Notes under the pieces: model-generated
What the model saw: only the letters and a program-made list of their open reading frames with translations
Told to the model about the DNA's origin: nothing
The model's database searches: none
From: a virus
Strand: one strand, 5' to 3'
Virus record (IMG/VR): IMGVR_UViG_3300010157_000116
Location: 1-40,977 of that record
DNA: 40,977 bases
Position numbers and translations under genes: made by a program
Shown: positions 1 through 8,070 of the stretch, in pieces
Position numbering within the stretch: position 1 is the stretch's first letter
Layout of the letters: each line of letters starts with the position of its first letter

Positions 1-9
1 AATTTCCTA

Positions 10-156
10 ATGTCATATAGTTTAAATATTTTATCAGGAAACCCAATTGGATATTGGGAATTTAACGGAAACACTAATGATTATTTAAGTAGTAATAATT
101 TTGTTTCTAGTAGTGTTTCTTATAATTTTAGTGGTGAGTTAAAATGTTTAGATTAG
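10..156 (+). CDS. Truncated LamG-like protein fragment (48 aa, open to window edge)
   Basis: A short reading frame starts at an ATG at base 10 and stops at TAG 154-156. The frame is also open from base 1, so the gene could begin outside the window. Its NPIGYWEFNGNTNDY segment matches in style the NPTAYWSLGSN start of the 908-residue protein that follows, which is how concanavalin/LamG-type domains in phage adhesins often begin. It lies in the same reading frame as the next gene, separated by this single TAG and eight further sense codons. It may be the end of an upstream paralogue, a remnant of a duplicated adhesin gene, or the start of a longer gene interrupted by one stop. I infer a relic or tail end; no function can be assigned to the fragment alone. 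Confidence 0.45.
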   Translation: MSYSLNILSGNPIGYWEFNGNTNDYLSSNNFVSSSVSYNFSGELKCLD

Positions 157-168
157 GTAAACAAAAGG

Positions 169-174
169 TATAAA
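169..174 (+). promoter_or_regulatory. Possible -10 box for a leaderless LamG transcript
   Basis: GG followed by TATAAA at 169-174 lies exactly six bases before the ATG at 181, the same geometry as at 2953. No convincing -35 is visible. Weak on its own; supported mainly by the parallel with the next promoter. Confidence 0.3.
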
Positions 175-180
175 ATAATT

Positions 181-2907
181 ATGTATACAACAGCTGCAAT
201 GTCAATAATAAATCCAACAGCATATTGGTCATTAGGATCTAATGTTGAACAAATTTGGAATAACAGTAATTATTATGCTAGTTTTACTAATGTTGGCTAC
301 ACATCTACCCCAATTATTAATAATGAACAATCAGAATCAAAAAGTCTATTGATAAAATCAAATAGTGTAGTAGACATATTAACACCAGCTGGTCCCGCAA
401 GAGACCTCTTTAAATCCTCTGGCTATGGATGGTCCATATCGTTTTGGTTTAACTTTAATAATCAATTAGATGGCGGGGGCTATGGGACAACACCCTATCA
501 AAATAATCAATTAAAAATATTAAAAATTTTGAGTGATAGTTATAGTGAATTGGGTTCAATTTATTATGATTATTTAACTAATACAATTAGGTTTAATTTG
601 CTAGAAACAATTGGGTCTGCCTCAAATACAGATGCCTATGCTGTTTTACCACAATTTGATAGAAGTTATTTGGTTGTGGCAGAATATGTTCCTCCAAATA
701 AACCTACAGATAAATATGGAAGTATTAATTTATTTATAAATGGAAAAACAGATAATACTGGAGCTGGAAAAATTTATTTAAACACAACAAGTTTGTGGAG
801 TTCAATAGCTAGTAGATTAAGAATTGATGGGTCTTCATTATTTAATACAACTGGTAAACCAAATAATTTTATTATTACATCATTAGCTATAAGTGGGGCA
901 CAATCTTTTGCAAAAGACCTTGGAACTCAAAGGAGTACTGACGGGTCTAATCAAAAATTTAACTATATGTACAAATCAGCGTTTATAAATAGTGAACCAA
1001 AAAATAATTCAAGGCTAAACGCATCTACGTCATATTTTGACTTTAATTCTTATTCAATTAGAAATACAACAATATCAAAAGCTAATATTTATGGAGAAAA
1101 TTTTACAGATGCAACTTATGGAGAATCTAAAGCTATACTTATGGACTCAAGTATATACGGGTTAAAAAATATCAACATAGATTCAAATGAAAATTTTGCA
1201 CAAATTTTTTCAGATTCGGATGTTAAGAGTGATTATTCTAACTATACAATAAACTCTTCCTCTGGGATAAAACTATCAACATCAAGTACTCAAAAACTTT
1301 ATTGGACAATAAGTGAAAAAATAATTTCTGACATTTCTTCTCCAAATATTAATATTTTAAAGAGTGGTGAAACTCCTGGAACAACCTTTTCTATGCAAAT
1401 AACTAAAGGTTCAGCATCTTCGGAAATGATTTTTGGAATACCTGGAGTATACTCTAATTATGGAAATTTTAGCATACCTTTAGCTTTATATTTAAAATAC
1501 TATTTAGATAAAATTACTTCTAGCTGGCACTATACTCTTTTTCTATATGATCATTTTGGCTCTTTAGAAATAAGTGTTATAGATCAAGTTTTTTCTGCAT
1601 CTTCAGCAAGTTCTAATATAGCATTATCTTTTTCAGACTCAGAATTAACATTATATACAACAGAAGGTGGGACAACCACAATAAATTCAGATAATTCTTT
1701 TGTACCAATATCATCACAAAGTCTTCAAATTAGTGTTGGTAATAATTCCCGCTACTCTTTTGAAAAACAAAGTGCAAATAATTTTACAGGATATATAAAA
1801 AATGTTGGAATTTATCCAAAATATAATTCAAATTTTACATCATATGATTTTAACGAAGTGAAATTTTTAATGACAAGATTTACATCAACATCTAAAGATA
1901 GATCTACAGATCAAATTTTATTACCACCTTCATTAAAAGGAACTTATACAAAAACTATTGCATCTCATTTATCAGGTATAAATTGTTATTTTGTTGGAAA
2001 CCAAGTAAATTGGAATACTTTAGATAACACTATAGTTTCTATATCTACTGATGGCGGAAACACATACTCAAAAATTAAAAGATTTCAATCAATAACGCCA
2101 TATGATTTATATGATATGACAAAACCATTTAATATAAAAATAGAAATTATAGATGATCCAGTAGTTATTGATTCTAATAAAAAGTTTTTTAATAATTTAT
2201 CATACTATATGTTTAGAAATTTGGGGGTATCTTCAGATGTTGCAAACTTTACAATACAGCCATATACACCAAGATCATTTTCTAATTATACTATTATGGA
2301 TTATGATGAAACTTCTTCAGTTTACTCAAGACCCGCAAATTTTGGAATAAAGTTTACTGGAGACTCTATAAAACCGCAAGGAAGTGCACTCATAAATAAT
2401 CCAAATGGTTCTGCATATAACGTAATTGAAATGTGGTATAGACCAGATTATTTGTATAATGCTGTATCCAACTATATTTTAAATAATGTTTCTGGATCAT
2501 CTGCTTCTCCCGCAATATGGGTAGATTCTTCTGGAAAATTTAAATCTTTGGGTGGTAAACTATATATTAATGGAGCTTCTTATACAGATGGAACATTTAC
2601 AGCAAGTCAAAGTGAAATGTATCACTTAGCTTTACTTTTAAATAATTCATCATCCGATAACCTTTATTTAAATGGAGAAAAACTTGGGGTTAGTGCTAGT
2701 AGAGGACTAGCTACATATGGTCATTTACAATTTTGGCACTATATTCCAACAGAAATTGAGTTATTAAATAGGTTTGATTCATTTTTCTTTATATCTTCAT
2801 CATCGGTGTTTGATGAACCATTGGCAACAAAACCGTACAGTACTTTGTCACAAGATAGGTATTTTGTTAAACAAATTGTATCTTCCGTATCCACTCAAGG
2901 TAAATAA
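181..2907 (+). CDS. Large LamG/concanavalin-like putative adhesin or tail-associated protein
   Basis: A 908-residue protein rich in Asn, Ser, Tyr and Thr, with no signal peptide or membrane segment. Three stretches look like LamG/concanavalin-type beta-sandwich domains: about residues 15-250 (YWSLGSN start, SISFWFNF, LFINGK), about 340-560 (less clear), and about 740-890 (VIEMWYRPDY, KLYINGASY, YHLALLLNN, NLYLNGEKLG). Such domains bind carbohydrate and occur in phage tail fibres and capsid-surface proteins, so a cell-surface-binding role is likely but inferred. The start at 181 is only weakly supported by a Shine-Dalgarno (AAAGG 12 bases upstream). A TATAAA lies six bases upstream, so the message may be leaderless. 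It sits just before the head genes rather than with the other tail fibres, which is unusual. Confidence 0.75.
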   Translation: MYTTAAMSIINPTAYWSLGSNVEQIWNNSNYYASFTNVGYTSTPIINNEQSESKSLLIKSNSVVDILTPAGPARDLFKSSGYGWSISFWFNFNNQLDGGGYGTTPYQNNQLKILKILSDSYSELGSIYYDYLTNTIRFNLLETIGSASNTDAYAVLPQFDRSYLVVAEYVPPNKPTDKYGSINLFINGKTDNTGAGKIYLNTTSLWSSIASRLRIDGSSLFNTTGKPNNFIITSLAISGAQSFAKDLGTQRSTDGSNQKFNYMYKSAFINSEPKNNSRLNASTSYFDFNSYSIRNTTISKANIYGENFTDATYGESKAILMDSSIYGLKNINIDSNENFAQIFSDSDVKSDYSNYTINSSSGIKLSTSSTQKLYWTISEKIISDISSPNINILKSGETPGTTFSMQITKGSASSEMIFGIPGVYSNYGNFSIPLALYLKYYLDKITSSWHYTLFLYDHFGSLEISVIDQVFSASSASSNIALSFSDSELTLYTTEGGTTTINSDNSFVPISSQSLQISVGNNSRYSFEKQSANNFTGYIKNVGIYPKYNSNFTSYDFNEVKFLMTRFTSTSKDRSTDQILLPPSLKGTYTKTIASHLSGINCYFVGNQVNWNTLDNTIVSISTDGGNTYSKIKRFQSITPYDLYDMTKPFNIKIEIIDDPVVIDSNKKFFNNLSYYMFRNLGVSSDVANFTIQPYTPRSFSNYTIMDYDETSSVYSRPANFGIKFTGDSIKPQGSALINNPNGSAYNVIEMWYRPDYLYNAVSNYILNNVSGSSASPAIWVDSSGKFKSLGGKLYINGASYTDGTFTASQSEMYHLALLLNNSSSDNLYLNGEKLGVSASRGLATYGHLQFWHYIPTEIELLNRFDSFFFISSSSVFDEPLATKPYSTLSQDRYFVKQIVSSVSTQGK

Positions 2908-2949
2908 TAGTTAATTTTTGTTCAAAAATTTCGTTTTCAGCAATAAAAA

Positions 2950-2958
2950 TGGTAAAAT
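2950..2958 (+). promoter_or_regulatory. Extended -10 promoter, leaderless type, upstream of head module
   Basis: TGG followed by TAAAAT (2953-2958) lies in the 57-base gap after the LamG gene. Six bases separate the -10 box from the ATG at 2965 and there is no Shine-Dalgarno, so transcription would start at or next to the start codon. No clear -35 is visible. Confidence 0.5.
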
Positions 2959-2964
2959 CTTGTT

Positions 2965-3303
2965 ATGGCTAGAATGAATGTAACAGAAGTAGAAGAAGTC
3001 AATTATGGACTTTATTTGTGGCAAACCACTGACGGCAAATTGGTTGCTGATGATGATGGTAATTATCTTAATATTGCTGCTATGAAAGGTGATATTAGAA
3101 AAATAAATAAACTTAAAGCAGCAGCAAAATCTTATGGATTAGAGGGAGAGCCAGTTTGGTTTTCTGGACACCGACAAATCACAGAAGATGAATGGAATGA
3201 ACAGCACCAAAGAATGAATCTTGGTCTTGTTCCAGATGAACTAGATGTTCCAGCAATTAAAGAGGATATCGAACAAAAAAGGAAATTGGGTCTTTATAAA
3301 TAA
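2965..3303 (+). CDS. Small conserved-type protein upstream of portal
   Basis: A 112-residue, charged, soluble protein with no signal peptide or membrane segment. The N-terminal part has a GLYLWQTTDGKLVADDDGNYL stretch that looks like a small beta-rich unit. The middle and C-terminus are helical and polar (ITEDEWNEQHQRMNLGL, then KEDIEQKRKLGLYK). I do not recognise a named family. The stop codon overlaps the portal ATG by one base (TAATG), so the two are translationally coupled and it probably belongs to packaging or head assembly. The ATG at 2965 has no Shine-Dalgarno and follows a -10-like box by six bases, suggesting a leaderless start. Confidence 0.75.
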   Translation: MARMNVTEVEEVNYGLYLWQTTDGKLVADDDGNYLNIAAMKGDIRKINKLKAAAKSYGLEGEPVWFSGHRQITEDEWNEQHQRMNLGLVPDELDVPAIKEDIEQKRKLGLYK

Positions 3304-4883
3304 TGGCTAACTTGGTACCAGTAGATGACGATGATGATTTTAAAACAGTAAATATTGTTTCTGATCGTGATCGTGTTAGACGAGCACCAGACTCCGAATT
3401 TGAAGACCCATTTGCTAAAAACTGGGACGATCTTAAAAAAATTGATGGTCTTAGTGAAAACTTTAAACGTAGAGCAAATAGACTAGAAAAATCATTTACT
3501 GGGGTAGAAGACGCTAAATCAAAAAAACTAGACCCACTTGACCTAACAGGATATTCCCTGTTCATGATTGTTCAACCACCATACAATGTTATGTATTTGG
3601 CTCAACTATTTGATATGTCTCCATTTCATCATTCTGCGGTAGAGGCTAAAACAGCCAATGTTATTGGACTTGGCTATGAATTTGAAGAAAGCCCTAAAAC
3701 ATTATCTAGGGTAGAGGATGTATTAAGTGATCCCAAAAAACTAGATAAAATTAGAAAAAATATTACTCGTGGAAAATCAGAGCTAAAAGATTATATGGAG
3801 AGTATGAACTCCGATGATGGTTTTTTGGAAACCCTCAAAAAAGCATACACAGATTTAGAAGTAACTGGAAACGGTTACATTGAAATTGGCAGAACATCAA
3901 GTGGTAAGATTGGATACATTGGTCATATTCCCGCAATTACAATGCGTATTCGCCGTCACCGTGATGGATTTGTACAGGTTGTTTATAATCGTTATACATT
4001 CTTTAGAAATTATGGAGATACAATAACAGAAGATCAAATTGGCACAGATCCCCGACCAAATGAAGTAATTCATTTAAAGAAATATTCTCCAACAAATACA
4101 TATTATGGTATCCCAGACATTATGTCTGCAAAAAATGCTGTAGCTGGTGATGAATTTGCCCAGAGATTCAATCTTGACTACTTTGAAAATAAAGCTGTTC
4201 CTAGATATATTATTACAGTAAAGGGTGCAAAACTTAATGCAGATTCAGAAAGAAAACTTTTAGAGTTCTTTCAAACTGGTCTTAAGGGTCGTAATCATAG
4301 AACCCTTTATATACCGCTTCCTTCAGATGGAGAAAATGCTCGTGTAGAATTCAATATGGAGCCAATTGAAGCTGGCATTCAAGATTCATCATTTAAAGAG
4401 TATGCAATTGAATCCCGAGATCGTATTCTTTTGGCTCACCGTGTTCCAATTTCAAAGCTTGGAACACCACAGGGAATGTCTTTGGCGGGAGCAAAAGATG
4501 CAGATAAAACCTTTAAAGAACAAGTATGTAGACCGCAACAGGACTACTTAGAGCATAAGCTAAAGCCAGTAATTGCTGAAATTACAGATGCCTTTGTTCT
4601 TAAATTTAATGAACTTACACTTACAGACGAAGAAACTCAAGCAAGAATTGATGATGTTTATCTTAAGGATAAGGTTATTGTTCCTAATGATGTTAGACTT
4701 CGTAAGGGTCTTCCACCAAGAGATGGCGGGGACGATCCGTTAGAATTAAAACCACAACAAGCAGCTGATGCAGTAGCTAATGCAAAAGGCACAAGAGAAA
4801 GAGATCAAAAAAGAAATATAAACGCTGCTGACACTCAGGGTGATGCAAGAAACCCAAAGGGTGAAGGAAGAAAGCAAGAATAA
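3303..4883 (+). CDS. Phage portal protein
   Basis: A 526-residue protein with the features of phage portal proteins (PBSX/HK97-type group). The sequence GNGYIEIGR, the RIRRHRDGFVQVVYNRYTFF strand region, EVIHLKKYSPTNTYYGIPDI and the segment after it (FAQRFNLDYFENKAVPRYII) are the usual core motifs. The portal forms the dodecameric ring at one capsid vertex through which DNA is packaged and leaves. The acidic N-terminus (VDDDDDF) and the very polar C-terminus rich in Arg, Lys, Gln and Asn are probably disordered. It is coupled to the gene before it and followed by the protease, the usual head-gene order. The large terminase normally lies just upstream but is not in the window. Confidence 0.92.
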   Translation: MANLVPVDDDDDFKTVNIVSDRDRVRRAPDSEFEDPFAKNWDDLKKIDGLSENFKRRANRLEKSFTGVEDAKSKKLDPLDLTGYSLFMIVQPPYNVMYLAQLFDMSPFHHSAVEAKTANVIGLGYEFEESPKTLSRVEDVLSDPKKLDKIRKNITRGKSELKDYMESMNSDDGFLETLKKAYTDLEVTGNGYIEIGRTSSGKIGYIGHIPAITMRIRRHRDGFVQVVYNRYTFFRNYGDTITEDQIGTDPRPNEVIHLKKYSPTNTYYGIPDIMSAKNAVAGDEFAQRFNLDYFENKAVPRYIITVKGAKLNADSERKLLEFFQTGLKGRNHRTLYIPLPSDGENARVEFNMEPIEAGIQDSSFKEYAIESRDRILLAHRVPISKLGTPQGMSLAGAKDADKTFKEQVCRPQQDYLEHKLKPVIAEITDAFVLKFNELTLTDEETQARIDDVYLKDKVIVPNDVRLRKGLPPRDGGDDPLELKPQQAADAVANAKGTRERDQKRNINAADTQGDARNPKGEGRKQE

Positions 4884-4888
4884 AATAA

Positions 4889-4916
4889 TTTTGTAAATTT
4901 TGTATTCTTTACAAAA
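4889..4916 (+). promoter_or_regulatory. AT-rich inverted repeat between portal and protease
   Basis: TTTTGTAAA (4889-4897) and TTTACAAAA (4908-4916) form a perfect nine-base inverted repeat around a ten-base centre. It overlaps the putative -35 of the following promoter. It could be an operator or a weak hairpin; the low G+C makes it a poor intrinsic terminator. Confidence 0.35.
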
Positions 4917-4927
4917 ATTGGTATCAT
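4900..4927 (+). promoter_or_regulatory. Promoter upstream of protease/scaffold/capsid
   Basis: TTGTAT (4900-4905), a 16-base spacer, and TATCAT (4922-4927) preceded by TGG as an extended -10. The protease ATG is nine bases beyond the -10 box and has no Shine-Dalgarno, so the message would have a leader of at most a few bases. It would drive protease, scaffold and capsid up to the terminator at 7581. Confidence 0.5.
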
Positions 4928-4936
4928 TTAAATAGT

Positions 4937-6328
4937 ATGAATATTCAAAAAGCCACATGGTCTAATGGAGACCGCAAGATGAGTCTAGCTTTTCCATTTG
5001 CCAAAGTAGATAAAGAAAATCGCACCGTATCAGGCTTTGCAACATTAGATAATGTTGACAGACACGGTGATATTGTTACGTCAGAAGCAAGTAAAGGCGC
5101 ATTCGAAAGGTTTCGTGGAAACATTCGCGAAATGCATCAGCCAATTGCTGTAGGAAAAGTTTTGTCATTTAATGAAGAAGATTACTATGACGCAGATTCT
5201 GGAAAAAACTATAAAGGCGTTTTTGTACAGGCATATATTTCAAAGGGTGCAGAAGATACTTGGAAAAAAGTTCTTGATGGCACCCTTACTGGTTTTTCAA
5301 TTGGCGGTAATATTGTAAAGGCTTCTATGGAGCCTGGAGAAAAAGAAGAAGATGAAGAGCGTAGAGTTATCAAAGAGTATGACCTACATGAGCTAAGTCT
5401 TGTTGATAATCCCGCCAACCCACTTGCAAATGTATTTTCAATTCAAAAAAGTGGAGATGAATTAATTTTTAAGGGGATGGCAACAGAAGTTGAAGCGGAA
5501 AACGTATTCTGGTGCGGAACAGATCAGGTTGCTACGGCTTATTCGGGAGAAACAAAGGATTGCAGCATTTGCGGAGATTCAATGGAAACCATCGGGTGGG
5601 TTGAGAAAATGGATGAAGAAAAAAATTCATCTATTAAAAAAGTAGTAGATTCATATTTTAAGAAAGATGATGCTCCAGGTCCAAATCATGGACCAAATGG
5701 AACCACAGATTCCCCATCCGCCCCACTAAGTGTTATTGACTCTGAAGATACAATTAATTTGTATCCAGATCAAAACAACATTGGCACTACAAAAGCCAAG
5801 AAAAAGAAGAAAAAAAATAATAAAATCAGCAAAGGAGGTAGTATCGTGACAGAAGAAAATCTAGAAAACCAAGAAGCTGAAGAAATCAACGAAGTCGTTG
5901 AAGAAAGTGATGATGCAGCAAATGAAGAGGCTGCAGAAATTTCAGAAGTAGAGGTCAATGATTTAGACTTCACAAAGATGGTTACAGACCTCAAAGACTT
6001 TGTTGGTGAAAAGCTTGAAAAGAGTATTGAAGACACAAAGGCTGACACAGCCGAACTACGAAAAGCCCTAGATAATGAAAAGTCAGATCTTGCTAAAAGA
6101 TTTGATGAAGTAGTTACAGAAAAGCAGGAGCTTACAAAGTCTATTGACTCTTTAACTAATCTTGTTACAGATCTACAAAAGTCTCTTGATGAAACAAGAG
6201 AAAGAATTGCTATGTATGAAAATGACACAGCATTCAAAAAATCTGGAGAAGTGGATAATCCAGCCAAGATCGAAAAAAGTAACGAATCAATTTGGCAAGG
6301 TCGCTTCCTCGGCGCAGAAAGCCTATAA
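4937..6328 (+). CDS. HK97-type prohead protease fused to a scaffold-like C-terminus
   Basis: A 463-residue protein. Residues about 15-170 match the phage prohead serine protease family: DRHGDIV (41-47), candidate catalytic His67 in MHQP, candidate Ser121 in GFSIGG, and the HELSLVDNPANP strand (151-162) that ends the domain. The enzyme cleaves scaffold and capsid N-termini during head maturation. Residues about 190-215 hold Cys193 and a Cys209-x-x-Cys212 pair, a zinc-ribbon-like insert with one expected cysteine missing. A Lys/Asn-rich linker (about 285-300) joins an acidic coiled-coil region (about 305-445) that looks like a scaffold. A strong Shine-Dalgarno and an in-frame GTG inside the gene suggest the scaffold is also made separately. 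The major capsid gene follows at once. Confidence 0.88.
   Translation: MNIQKATWSNGDRKMSLAFPFAKVDKENRTVSGFATLDNVDRHGDIVTSEASKGAFERFRGNIREMHQPIAVGKVLSFNEEDYYDADSGKNYKGVFVQAYISKGAEDTWKKVLDGTLTGFSIGGNIVKASMEPGEKEEDEERRVIKEYDLHELSLVDNPANPLANVFSIQKSGDELIFKGMATEVEAENVFWCGTDQVATAYSGETKDCSICGDSMETIGWVEKMDEEKNSSIKKVVDSYFKKDDAPGPNHGPNGTTDSPSAPLSVIDSEDTINLYPDQNNIGTTKAKKKKKKNNKISKGGSIVTEENLENQEAEEINEVVEESDDAANEEAAEISEVEVNDLDFTKMVTDLKDFVGEKLEKSIEDTKADTAELRKALDNEKSDLAKRFDEVVTEKQELTKSIDSLTNLVTDLQKSLDETRERIAMYENDTAFKKSGEVDNPAKIEKSNESIWQGRFLGAESL
5846..6328 (+). CDS. Nested scaffold protein from an internal in-frame start
   Basis: Inside the protease gene, AAAGGAGGT (5831-5839) is followed six bases later by GTG at 5846, in the same frame. 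This is one of the strongest Shine-Dalgarno sequences in the window and has no purpose for the full-length frame. The product would be 160 residues: an acidic N-terminus (MTEENLENQEAEEINE), then a heptad-rich helix (about residues 45-130), then a short C-terminus (WQGRFLGAESL) that could contact the capsid protein. Scaffolds nested in the 3' part of protease genes are known, for example lambda Nu3 within gene C. The role is inferred from position, composition and this precedent. The gene ends 37 bases before the capsid ATG. Confidence 0.75.
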   Translation: MTEENLENQEAEEINEVVEESDDAANEEAAEISEVEVNDLDFTKMVTDLKDFVGEKLEKSIEDTKADTAELRKALDNEKSDLAKRFDEVVTEKQELTKSIDSLTNLVTDLQKSLDETRERIAMYENDTAFKKSGEVDNPAKIEKSNESIWQGRFLGAESL

Positions 6329-6365
6329 TAAAAAATCTATTTCCGAAAGGTAGGTGAAAAAAAAT

Positions 6366-7562
6366 ATGAGTAACGAACTTTTACAGAAAGTAATTGACAC
6401 AAGCAATCTTGGGGCAACCCAGACAGTAACTGGTGATAACGGCGTATCCGTTCCTAGCGGAACTGGTCTCCTTTACCCAGATCAGGCTAATCGTTTCCTT
6501 GACTACATGTGGGATGCCACAATTTTGGCAAAACAGGCTCGTACAATCCGTATGCGCTCAAATACAACCGAAATTGATCGTGTCGCAGTTGGTCAGAGAA
6601 TCATGCAGCTTGCATCAGAAGATAATCCTCGTGATTACACAAACTCAACAGGTGCTGGTTTTACAGCTCAGAATGCACTGTTCTCAAAGATCTCTTTGAC
6701 AACTCGCAAGCTACGTCTTGACTGGGAACTTTCAGCAGAATCTCTAGAAGATAATATTGAAGGTCCAGATCTAGAAGATCATATCGCAAGATTGATGGCT
6801 ACCCAGGCTGGTAACGATGTTGAAGATGTATTGATCAATGGTGATTCAACTTACAGTGGTGGTCTTATGTCAGCATTCAGCGGTTTCCGTGCACTTGCTA
6901 ACACAAAGGCACACGTTGTTGATGCACAGGGTTATGGTTTGGATAAAGCTGTATTCAATGCAGCTATCAAGCAACTACCTCGTAAGTACAAGCAACGCCG
7001 TAATCAGTTGAGATTCTACGCAGGTTCAAACTTGGTACAGGATTATCTATACAACCTGACTAACACAAGCGGTAATTTCCTCCCATTTGATATCTCTTCA
7101 GGTATCCTTCGTGGAGAAACTGCTGCTAATGATGGTGGTCCAGGTACTACAACGCCATTTGCGTTTGGTATCCCTGTTATCAACGTTCCGCTAATTGATG
7201 AGACTCGTGCAGGTGACTACACAGCTGGTCCTAACGGTACTGCTACAGGTTTGCATGGTGATCTACACCTTACATTCCCGCAGAACTTTATCGTTGGTAT
7301 CAAGCGTGATGTTGTCGTATATCGTCTCTTCCAGCCAAAGAAAGACACAATTGAATACACACTATTCATTCGTGTTGGTTGTGCTTTGGAAAACTATGAT
7401 GCACATGTTCTTGTTAAGAACATTAAGGTGGCAGGTTCAACTGTACCGCAGGGTTCAGCATTTGGATCATTCGCAGACGGTTCTGGTCTAACAAACGGAT
7501 CATACGTCAAGGGTTCCAATGTGAATCTACAAGCTGGCGCAGGTGTTGTTTCAACATTCTAG
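6366..7562 (+). CDS. Major capsid protein (HK97 fold)
   Basis: A 398-residue protein directly after the protease/scaffold and before a strong terminator. It has the layout of HK97-fold capsid proteins: a helical N-terminal arm, an extended-loop region (NTTEIDRVAVGQRIM and following), LDWELSAESLEDNIEG, a long helix with MATQAGNDVEDVLINGDS, and a C-terminal P- and A-domain part with IPVINVPLI and NFIVGIKRDVVVYR. I chose ATG 6366 over the in-frame GTG 6354 because AGGTG at 6352-6356 is nine bases before 6366 but would overlap the GTG. The gene uses CGT, TTC and AAC codons more than its neighbours, as expected for the most abundant phage protein. The low-complexity Gly/Ser C-terminus may be surface exposed. 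Confidence 0.9.
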   Translation: MSNELLQKVIDTSNLGATQTVTGDNGVSVPSGTGLLYPDQANRFLDYMWDATILAKQARTIRMRSNTTEIDRVAVGQRIMQLASEDNPRDYTNSTGAGFTAQNALFSKISLTTRKLRLDWELSAESLEDNIEGPDLEDHIARLMATQAGNDVEDVLINGDSTYSGGLMSAFSGFRALANTKAHVVDAQGYGLDKAVFNAAIKQLPRKYKQRRNQLRFYAGSNLVQDYLYNLTNTSGNFLPFDISSGILRGETAANDGGPGTTTPFAFGIPVINVPLIDETRAGDYTAGPNGTATGLHGDLHLTFPQNFIVGIKRDVVVYRLFQPKKDTIEYTLFIRVGCALENYDAHVLVKNIKVAGSTVPQGSAFGSFADGSGLTNGSYVKGSNVNLQAGAGVVSTF

Positions 7563-7580
7563 CATTAAGCAGATTATGGG

Positions 7581-7619
7581 TAAAGGGAGCATATATTGGC
7601 TCCCTTTATTCATTTTTAA
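7581..7619 (+). terminator. Rho-independent terminator after capsid gene
   Basis: TAAAGGGAGC (7581-7590) pairs with GCTCCCTTTA (7599-7608) as a perfect ten-base stem around an eight-base loop, followed by ATTCATTTTTA. It lies 18 bases after the capsid stop. Confidence 0.85.
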
Positions 7620-7626
7620 TATTATT

Positions 7627-7635
7627 TGGTATAAT
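7627..7635 (+). promoter_or_regulatory. Extended -10 promoter for the connector module
   Basis: TGG followed by a perfect TATAAT (7630-7635), just after the capsid terminator and 23 bases before the next ATG. No good -35 is seen, so it would rely on the extended -10. It would drive 7659 to about 10686. Confidence 0.6.
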
Positions 7636-7658
7636 ATTTTTAGATAGAAAGGAATCAA

Positions 7659-8051
7659 ATGTCATTTGATACACTAAAAGTACAAGAATTGCGAGAGATT
7701 GCAGAATCTTTCGCTGTAGAGTTACCAGGAAAAATTTCAAAACAGCAGCTAATCCTGCTACTTGAAGAAGAAGGCGTAACCTACGAAACTTATCAGAGAT
7801 TCTTTGATAGTGAAAAGGTTGAACCACAACCAGACCCAAGTCCACGATCACAGAATCTTGATGCCACTGCACCAAATGTTGTTTTGGTTAAAATGGATAG
7901 AAATAATATGTCTTATCAGATTGGTAATTATATTTTCTCGCAAGAGCACCCATTTGTTCCAATGACAGAAAATGATGCACAGGCAGTGTTTGACCTACAT
8001 CAAGGTTTTAGATTAGCTACACCTAGAGAAGTCCAGGAATTCTACGGCTAA
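7659..8051 (+). CDS. SAP/LEM-like small protein between capsid and adaptor
   Basis: A 130-residue protein starting at ATG 7659 with GAAAGGA six bases upstream. Residues about 5-50 (KVQELREIAESFAVELPG, then SKQQLILLLEEEG) look like the small helical SAP/LEM/Rho-N type fold, often a nucleic-acid or protein binding unit. A Pro-rich linker (about 52-65) leads to a C-terminal unit (VLVKMDRNNMSYQIGNYIF through GFRLATPREVQEFYG) with the ATPxEVxEFY ending found in small phage proteins at this position. The place between capsid and adaptor suggests a head-completion or decoration role, but function is unknown. Confidence 0.75.
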   Translation: MSFDTLKVQELREIAESFAVELPGKISKQQLILLLEEEGVTYETYQRFFDSEKVEPQPDPSPRSQNLDATAPNVVLVKMDRNNMSYQIGNYIFSQEHPFVPMTENDAQAVFDLHQGFRLATPREVQEFYG

Positions 8052-8070
8052 TCTTATTGGAGGAATTTAA

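Noticed and set aside
3257-3565. Open frames on the minus strand opposite real genes (here, and at 5770-6267, 18275-18697, 34771-35097)
   Set aside because: They lie opposite strongly supported genes, lack ribosome binding sites and have compositions that mirror the coding strand; low-complexity opposite strands create such frames.
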